Shown: piece after piece, positions 58,779 to 64,000 of the stretch
Numbering within the stretch: position 1 is the stretch's first letter
Layout: each line of letters begins with the position of its first letter
Assembly: GCA_049969475.1 (NCBI GenBank)
Contig: JBMFOU010000014.1
Span: 1-64,000 of the forward strand
Reading direction: 5' to 3'
DNA: 64,000 bases
DNA from: UBA2030 sp049969475
Lineage (GTDB): Bacteria > Bacteroidota > Bacteroidia > Bacteroidales > TTA-H9
The notes under the pieces: generated by a model
The model's database searches: none
Seen by the model: only the letters and a program-made list of their open reading frames with translations
What the model was told of the DNA's origin: nothing
Position numbers and translations under genes: made by a program

Positions 58779-61166
58779 TTACTGTTTTATGAATTTAGCT
58801 TTAAGAATAGTACCTCCTTGTTCCAAGGTAATCAAATAGCTACCTGAGGGTAATAGGTGCACATCAAGGCTTTGTTCAGTTTCTCCCCTGAAGTCGCTTA
58901 AATATTTGGTGAATAGCTCATTGCCTTGCAAGTCGAAAACGCTGAGACGTACAGGAGCAGCGCTCAAATTACCTGCACTTAGGGTGATGAGGCTCGAGGC
59001 AGGGTTAGGAGAGATGTCAAGATAGGGTTTAGCCACTGACAGCGGGGTAGTTCCTGTACATACCGTTATATTTAACCGCATGATGTCGTATACCGATGCC
59101 GGGCAGGGTGCGATGGGAAATCCTGTAAGTCTCAGATTAACGTATCCCTTGCTTTTGTCTTGATTACCCGGATAATACATGGTTTGAAGGGAGTTAATAT
59201 CGGAAAAAATGCCATCGCCGTTAGTGCTCCAGACAATGCTGTCGGCGTGAGCTGCCCATCCGTTTAGGTACGCTGGATCTCCTGCGCAAATAGTGGTGTC
59301 TTTTCCGGCATTCACAGAAGGTGAAGGACTTAAGGTTAAAGTGATGGAATCAGTTAATTCATCTACCATGTTGTAACCGTAAGCTGTCATCCAGAGATTC
59401 ACCTGTCCATTCAACTTGTCCTGAGCCCCGGGAAAATAAATAGAGTTGGTGTCATTAGCTCTTATAAAGTATCCATCTCCGCTGGTTTGCCATTCTACTT
59501 TACGAAAAGCATGGGCACTGGCTGATACGTTGTTGTAAGGAATGACTGCGCACACCAATGTATCAGGGCCGGCCGAAGCACTCAGAACGGGATTAGCGCC
59601 CCAATGAATCTTCAGGATACGTGTTTTCCATGCATATTTCATATATTCGGTGGTTAACCAGAAGCTGGTATCGTCGGCAGGGTCCACCGACATCATGGCG
59701 TAATCGCCCCAACGGCTGTAGGAACCTTGCGAAGAAAGCCCCGTAATGGCTTCTGCCTCAGCATAGTTCATGACGCCCAGAGGGGCTGTGGCGCTGCGAC
59801 CTGTGTATCGTATCGAAGGATGATGGCTTTCATCACTTACCGAGTAACCTATGGCAATATCTCCTGCCCCGTTCATAGCAATACTGGGCATCCAGCGGTT
59901 TAAATTATCGGGAGCATAAGTGCCTTGTTGGTAAACTTCCCACGGGTTGTTACCTGTTTTGCGGAATTCGTACCACCTGACTCCTGCATGTCCCTGCCCA
60001 TCAGCATCTACCGAATGACAGGTCACCATGCTTTGATAGGTGCCGAAATTTCGATACTGCAGTCGGTACATGAGCCTATCAGACAAAGTTTCGAGTGCGG
60101 CACCTGAAGGTTGTGGAATACAGGCCCAACGGCTGGCATTGCAGAAAAAGGCATCGAAAGGAGCTACCGGTAGGGAAAATGCATGCTGAAAAGAGCTGTT
60201 CGACAAATTGTTCCAATCTACATGAAATTCCCAGAAGTGCATGGCATCCTGGTTTCCTCCCAGGCCATCATCTGTAAAATAGGCAAAATAACACGGAGTA
60301 CCAGGGGGAGGGGGAGTGCCGTCGAAATCGGAGGGAAGCATGCTCCATGGACCACTATTGGCAGGAAGATCAAATAAAACCATCCGGGCATTGGGATTAC
60401 CGGATATCATTGCTTCGCGTTCGAATGCGGCTGCAGCTACTCTCAAATAGCTGCCAAACATATTGAAAGAGGCATAGTAGGCATCAGGCCAAACGGCCAT
60501 TTTAGGATAATCGTTAAAAGCTGGAAACTGAAAGGCATACTGGTACCAGCTTCCCAAGGGATCGCCTGTTTCTGAAATGGCGATGAGTTCCCAGTAGGTA
60601 CCGTTGGAAGTGTTTACGGCAAACTGGCTGGCCATCCAGCGATCGGCCAGCTCATCATATAATACAATGGGATCTCCGTCGTTGGTGCCTGTCCATGGAC
60701 CAATAAATCCTGCCCAGAGCGTAGAATTATTTACAGGCCCGAAAAGTTTGTTGCCTTGTTTATCATAAATGGCAAACGAGAGGTTTATCATCTGGAAATA
60801 ATGATTGGGCCCAACATCTCCATCAGTATCCGGCGGATATACACTGTTTACGTTGCCAACCCCATCGAAATTAAGCACCGGCCCATTATTGGGAAGGGTT
60901 GCATTAACCGATTGCCTTACAGGGTCCATTGAAGGTGGAGTGAGCTGGTATTCCACTTTTTTACGGTCTTCGTATGCAAGGTTCTTCACCAATGAATCCT
61001 TCCACGTACGATCTCTCGGCCCTGCCAATACGGCTGCCATCTCCGATAAAGGGGGAGACTTTCGGAAATACGCTGCCTTTACCACCGTCATTTGCTGAGC
61101 CTGCAATCCAGTTGGGCCTACAAGCAAGAAAAGGGATGTGAGTAAGATAAGGAAATTGTTTTTCAT
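58779..61166 (-). CDS. Large secreted protein with T9SS C-terminal sorting domain
   Basis: A 795-residue exported protein. The ATG at 61166 gives a clean signal peptide (MKNNFLILLTSLFLLVGPTGLQAQ); the ATG at 61184 adds six residues. Residues about 90-530 form a region with PDTDGDVGPNHYFQMINLSFAIYDKQG, DPIVLYDELADRWMASQFA and YSRWGDYAMMSVDPADDTSFW, a pattern common in secreted proteins of unknown function, probably a beta-propeller-like fold. Two tandem Ig/PKD-like units follow (about 535-625 and 625-712), then the type IX sorting domain (LDISPNPASSLITLSAG to the end). It is probably surface-attached or released. No enzyme activity can be assigned. Confidence 0.82.
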   Translation of the reverse strand: MKNNFLILLTSLFLLVGPTGLQAQQMTVVKAAYFRKSPPLSEMAAVLAGPRDRTWKDSLVKNLAYEDRKKVEYQLTPPSMDPVRQSVNATLPNNGPVLNFDGVGNVNSVYPPDTDGDVGPNHYFQMINLSFAIYDKQGNKLFGPVNNSTLWAGFIGPWTGTNDGDPIVLYDELADRWMASQFAVNTSNGTYWELIAISETGDPLGSWYQYAFQFPAFNDYPKMAVWPDAYYASFNMFGSYLRVAAAAFEREAMISGNPNARMVLFDLPANSGPWSMLPSDFDGTPPPPGTPCYFAYFTDDGLGGNQDAMHFWEFHVDWNNLSNSSFQHAFSLPVAPFDAFFCNASRWACIPQPSGAALETLSDRLMYRLQYRNFGTYQSMVTCHSVDADGQGHAGVRWYEFRKTGNNPWEVYQQGTYAPDNLNRWMPSIAMNGAGDIAIGYSVSDESHHPSIRYTGRSATAPLGVMNYAEAEAITGLSSQGSYSRWGDYAMMSVDPADDTSFWLTTEYMKYAWKTRILKIHWGANPVLSASAGPDTLVCAVIPYNNVSASAHAFRKVEWQTSGDGYFIRANDTNSIYFPGAQDKLNGQVNLWMTAYGYNMVDELTDSITLTLSPSPSVNAGKDTTICAGDPAYLNGWAAHADSIVWSTNGDGIFSDINSLQTMYYPGNQDKSKGYVNLRLTGFPIAPCPASVYDIMRLNITVCTGTTPLSVAKPYLDISPNPASSLITLSAGNLSAAPVRLSVFDLQGNELFTKYLSDFRGETEQSLDVHLLPSGSYLITLEQGGTILKAKFIKQ

Positions 61167-61541
61167 TGGTTTGTAACTTATCAAAATTTGGGAGGCGCAA
61201 GTTAATATTTATTTGTTTTGATAAATATTTAATTGCTTATCAATGGTAATATTCATCAAATCAATTATCTGTATCGGCCTTTCGTAATTTCGAGGGTAAG
61301 AAAGGACACCCAATGAAGTGATGTTATTGACATTTTGACATATAATAATTTGTAAAACCTGTTTAGAAACATTGATTTATATATTGATTAACAATTTGTT
61401 AAAAAAATTATGTCGCTTCGCACCTCTATGTGCTATTTTTGCCAGTGGCAGAAACTTGTTTTTGGGTACGGTTTTTGCCATGCGCAAGCATCAAAAATAT
61501 AAAAGCAAATTTGAATCTAATAGCATCTAATAACATACGAA
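61167..61541. other. Intergenic region between the T9SS protein gene and trxB
   Basis: This 375-nt divergent spacer holds no gene. Visible elements are an AATATTTAT/ATAAATATT hairpin (61204-61229) near the minus-strand gene, a TTAACAA-T-TTGTTAA palindrome (61388-61402), a TATTTTTG box (61434-61441) and a tandem ATCTAATAGC/ATCTAATAAC repeat (61515-61534) just before trxB. Confidence 0.6.
61434..61441 (+). promoter_or_regulatory. -7 box for trxB
   Basis: TATTTTTG about 100 nt before the ATG at 61542, implying a leader of nearly 100 nt. No clear -33 TTG was seen. The palindrome at 61388-61402 lies upstream. Confidence 0.45.
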
Positions 61542-62492
61542 ATGGAAAACAATGTTGAAAAGACCCGTTGCCTTATTATAGGCTCAGGACCTGCTGGTTA
61601 CACTGCAGCTATTTATGCCAGCCGCGCTGACCTCAAGCCCATACTTTATCAGGGTATGCAACCTGGCGGTCAGCTGACGATTACTACGGAAGTTGAAAAT
61701 TTCCCTGGATATCCTAAGGGAATTACCGGCCCTGAAATGATGGAAGAGTTCAAGGCTCAGGCCGAGCGATTTGGTACTGACGTTCGTTGGGGTACCATCG
61801 AAGAGGTTGATTTTTCCCAGAGGCCCTTTATATGCAAAGCTGACGATGGCAAAGTCATTGAGGCTGAAACGGTTATTGTAGCTACAGGAGCTTCCGCCAA
61901 ATGGTTGGGTATCCCCAGCGAGCAAGAATACATGGGGGCAGGCGTGTCAGGTTGCGCTACCTGCGACGGGTATTTTTATCGGGGTAAGGTAGTGGCCATC
62001 GTTGGAGGTGGCGATACCGCCTGCGAAGAAGCTACTTATCTGGCTAAATTGGCTACGAAAGTCTATATGATTCATCGCCGCAACGAATTCCGCGCTTCTA
62101 AGGCCATGCAACACAAAGTTTTCAATACACCCAATATTCAAGTAATCTGGGATACTGTGGTGGAGGAAGTAGTGGGTGAGAGCCACGGTTTTATGAAATC
62201 GGTGAACGGAATCATTATTAAGAACGTGAAAACCGGGGAAACCCAAAAGCTCGATATCGACGGCCTTTTCATTGCTATAGGTCATAAGCCCAACAGTGAA
62301 ATATTCCGTGGACAATTGGATATGGATGAAGCTGGTTATATCAAAACCATACCAGGCAGCACACGAACCAGTGTGGAGGGTGTATTTGCTGCCGGCGACG
62401 TTCAAGACCACTACTATCGTCAGGCAATAACGGCTGCAGGTACCGGTGCCATGGCTGCCATCGAAGCCGAACGCTTCCTGTCGAGCTTCTAA
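61542..62492 (+). CDS. trxB: Thioredoxin-disulfide reductase
   Basis: A 316-residue FAD/NADPH enzyme that keeps thioredoxin reduced. The FAD-binding GSGPAGYTAAIYASRA (near 14), the redox-active CATCDG (near 138), the NADPH-binding IVGGGDTACEEA (near 153) and the late GVFAAGDVQD with ITAAGTGAMAA are all present. It is single, with a strong bidirectional terminator after it. Confidence 0.97.
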   Translation: MENNVEKTRCLIIGSGPAGYTAAIYASRADLKPILYQGMQPGGQLTITTEVENFPGYPKGITGPEMMEEFKAQAERFGTDVRWGTIEEVDFSQRPFICKADDGKVIEAETVIVATGASAKWLGIPSEQEYMGAGVSGCATCDGYFYRGKVVAIVGGGDTACEEATYLAKLATKVYMIHRRNEFRASKAMQHKVFNTPNIQVIWDTVVEEVVGESHGFMKSVNGIIIKNVKTGETQKLDIDGLFIAIGHKPNSEIFRGQLDMDEAGYIKTIPGSTRTSVEGVFAAGDVQDHYYRQAITAAGTGAMAAIEAERFLSSF

Positions 62493-62539
62493 AATCTTCT
62501 AGATAAATTATATTCGCATATATTGGGTGTCAATCAATC

Positions 62540-62580
62540 AAAAAACCCTCTGCCTTCCTTTTCCAGGTAGAGGGTTTGTT
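62540..62580. terminator. Bidirectional terminator after trxB
   Basis: AAACCCTCTGCCT pairs with AGGTAGAGGGTTT (one G-U) over a 9-nt loop, with T-rich tracts on both sides. It serves trxB and the convergent TonB-dependent receptor gene. Confidence 0.9.
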
Positions 62581-62678
62581 TGTTCATGTCTGCAAGCAAC
62601 AGCTCATGCCTTACAGAATACTAAATACAATTCCTTCGTTATTCAGTTGATGCCTTGACGAACGTCTCGATTGTTTTT

Positions 62679-64000
62679 TTAGATAGGATGGTTTACTATG
62701 AGGGAAATAAAAAAGTTTCGTCCTTCCTCAGGATAACCTTCGGTTCTAAAATAACTTTTGTCGAGAAGATTATTAATACCACCCTGAAGTGTAAAATGGC
62801 GTGAAATGGAAAAACTAAGCCAGGTATTCAGGATTAGAAAGCCCGGAGATGTGCTTCCATAGCTGGTGCTGTTACTCTCAGAGTTGTATTCGGAATTGAG
62901 AACCCATAGGCTTTCCTGGAAGGGTTTCAACTTGAGTTCTGCAAAAACTTTATGTTTAGGTGCGTTAACGAATTTTAACTCAGGATGACTGAGATTTTTT
63001 TGGTGTAGCCAGGAATAACCAGCACTAAGTTGTAAATCCTCTAAAGGCTGATAATCCAACATGAGGTCGACACCTAGTATATGAGATACTCCGGTGTTTT
63101 GCACCTGCGAAATTCCTGGTTCGACATTGTCAACTATCTGTATGGTTTTCGACCGCCTGGCATGAAATACTGAGCCTGAAAGGGAAAGTTTTTTTAGTAT
63201 TTGCATATCCGTATGCATTTCATAGTGTTGAGATTGCTCGGGATCCAGGAAAGGGTTTGGTTTTGCTTTTCCTAACCTGTAGCTGTAGCGGTCTTTCATT
63301 GTGGGGAAACGAGTTTTGTGGGCAGCGCTCAGCCTTACATCGCAAAAACTCAGCAAGCGGTAGTTGAAGATCAATTGACCGTTGAAAGCTTCATGGTTAT
63401 TTTGTGGGAAAACACTTATTAAGCCAGTTTTCGAATTATAGTCTTCTGCCTTTACACTTTCCATCCGATTGTAACTTAGGGATGGAATTATACTTGCACG
63501 CCTGCCCAACCAATACTCATCTTCAAGTGCTATCGAATAGATGTTGTCAGAAGCGTGCCTTACTGGCTCCCCTTCATTGTTTTCTCGATGATTATCACGT
63601 TTGAAAAGGACGGCCATTCTGAGATGATTCGCTGGGTTAATACTCCAATTGGCCTCTGCTGATCCTCCGTAGGTGTCATCATTGTAATAACTTGTAAAAG
63701 CATATTTTGCACTCTGGGATGAATATGTATCATCATCGTAGCTGTTAAGTTGGTTATCAAATTTATCATAGTACAGCCTGGTTTTTAGAAAAACTTTACC
63801 AGGGAGTTGGGTCCCAGACAAAAAGTAAAGGTTTTGTTTATCCCATTTGGGCCACTGCCAGTACCTGACAGGAATTTTAGGATCTTTGCCCAAATACACC
63901 GGATTACCTTTTGAGCTATGTTGGTATGAATAACTCAGGCTATATTCGTCGGTGGTGCGAGGCGTAAAACCAATGCGAAGCCCGGTTCTGAAATCTTGCA
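62679..64000 (-). CDS. TonB-dependent receptor, C-terminal part (runs off the window)
   Basis: The minus-strand frame stays open from its stop at 62679 through the window end at 64000; about 440 residues are visible. An apparent start at 63899 is an internal GTG: upstream codons read DEYSLSYSYQHSSKGNPV in the same barrel style. The visible part is the outer-membrane barrel of a TonB-dependent receptor (LYYDKFDNQLNSYDDDTYSS, LSAAHKTRFPTMKDRYSYR, NPFLDPEQSQHYEMH, LSFSISRHFTLQGGINNLLDKSYF). The PTMKDRYSYR...P.L.PE region is typical of the vitamin B12/siderophore-type group rather than SusC. Plug, TonB box and signal peptide lie outside the window. Confidence 0.85.
   Translation of the reverse strand, partial: QDFRTGLRIGFTPRTTDEYSLSYSYQHSSKGNPVYLGKDPKIPVRYWQWPKWDKQNLYFLSGTQLPGKVFLKTRLYYDKFDNQLNSYDDDTYSSQSAKYAFTSYYNDDTYGGSAEANWSINPANHLRMAVLFKRDNHRENNEGEPVRHASDNIYSIALEDEYWLGRRASIIPSLSYNRMESVKAEDYNSKTGLISVFPQNNHEAFNGQLIFNYRLLSFCDVRLSAAHKTRFPTMKDRYSYRLGKAKPNPFLDPEQSQHYEMHTDMQILKKLSLSGSVFHARRSKTIQIVDNVEPGISQVQNTGVSHILGVDLMLDYQPLEDLQLSAGYSWLHQKNLSHPELKFVNAPKHKVFAELKLKPFQESLWVLNSEYNSESNSTSYGSTSPGFLILNTWLSFSISRHFTLQGGINNLLDKSYFRTEGYPEEGRNFFISLIVNHPI

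Noticed and set aside
61388..61402. Rex site upstream of trxB
   Set aside because: The half-sites are in the wrong order (TTAACAA-T-TTGTTAA) for a Rex operator, so it was kept only as an unexplained palindrome.
63897..63899. Start codon of the last TonB-dependent receptor at 63899
   Set aside because: The codon is GTG inside a frame that stays open to the window edge and continues barrel-like sequence, so the gene is partial instead.
1..64000. CRISPR arrays, insertion sequences, prophage or integrase genes
   Set aside because: No regularly spaced repeats, transposase motifs or terminal inverted repeats were noticed; the accessory locus seems part of the host chromosome with similar base use.

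Overview
The window is chromosomal DNA from a member of the Bacteroidota, most likely a free-living or gliding-lineage anaerobic relative of Bacteroidales/Marinilabiliales. The evidence is: SusC/SusD pairs, TonB-dependent receptors with carboxypeptidase-regulatory N-domains, DUF4831/DUF5723 proteins, the gliding lipoprotein GldB, two secreted proteins with type IX secretion (T9SS) C-terminal sorting domains, and recurrent Bacteroidota-type promoters (TTG, about 19-21 nt, TAnnTTTG) with little use of Shine-Dalgarno sequences. No insertion sequence, prophage, CRISPR array or rRNA was seen. One tRNA-Pro(GGG) is present.

Layout. 1-6.6 kb: a DUF4831 protein, then a tight minus-strand operon ftsK-lolA-rarA-kdsA. 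6.7-16.7 kb: a putative porin, a CHASE4 hybrid histidine kinase, a biotin-dependent carboxyltransferase without its biotinyl domain (with a Rex-like operator upstream), a MarC-family protein, a YebC-family protein, a TonB-dependent outer-membrane receptor and a double-domain universal stress protein. 16.8-28.9 kb: a serine hydrolase, a DUF5723 protein, ftcD for histidine/folate metabolism, a GH127 hydrolase, gldB, two PorT-like beta-barrels and a BvgS-like sensor kinase. 28.9-36.8 kb: a plus-strand housekeeping run nadE-maf-DUF502-surE-small membrane protein-lpxB-two TPR proteins-galM.

36.8-55.2 kb is the accessory highlight: a polysaccharide/glycan utilisation locus whose cytoplasmic half is a galactosamine/tagatose pathway. 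A DeoR-family regulator and an EamA transporter on the minus strand face a plus-strand run: agaS-like deaminase/isomerase, GatZ/KbaZ-like aldolase subunit, PfkB kinase, GatY/KbaY-like class II aldolase, secreted amidohydrolase, and GH36-like alpha-galactosidase/alpha-N-acetylgalactosaminidase lipoprotein. These are followed by SusC, SusD, a PKD plus CBM9-like lipoprotein in the SusE position, and a large DUF4874/DUF4832 T9SS-exported protein carrying two more copies of the same CBM9-like domain. The arrangement suggests capture and cleavage of alpha-linked galactosamine-type residues outside the cell, import, and conversion to triose phosphates. The kinase and deacetylase expected for N-acetylgalactosamine are not visible here.

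55.2-64 kb: small membrane proteins, an FKBP-type isomerase with a His-rich tail, sucC without sucD, a small beta-barrel, tRNA-Pro, a large T9SS-exported protein, trxB, and a TonB-dependent receptor cut off by the window end. All functions were assigned by reading motifs; no database search was run.
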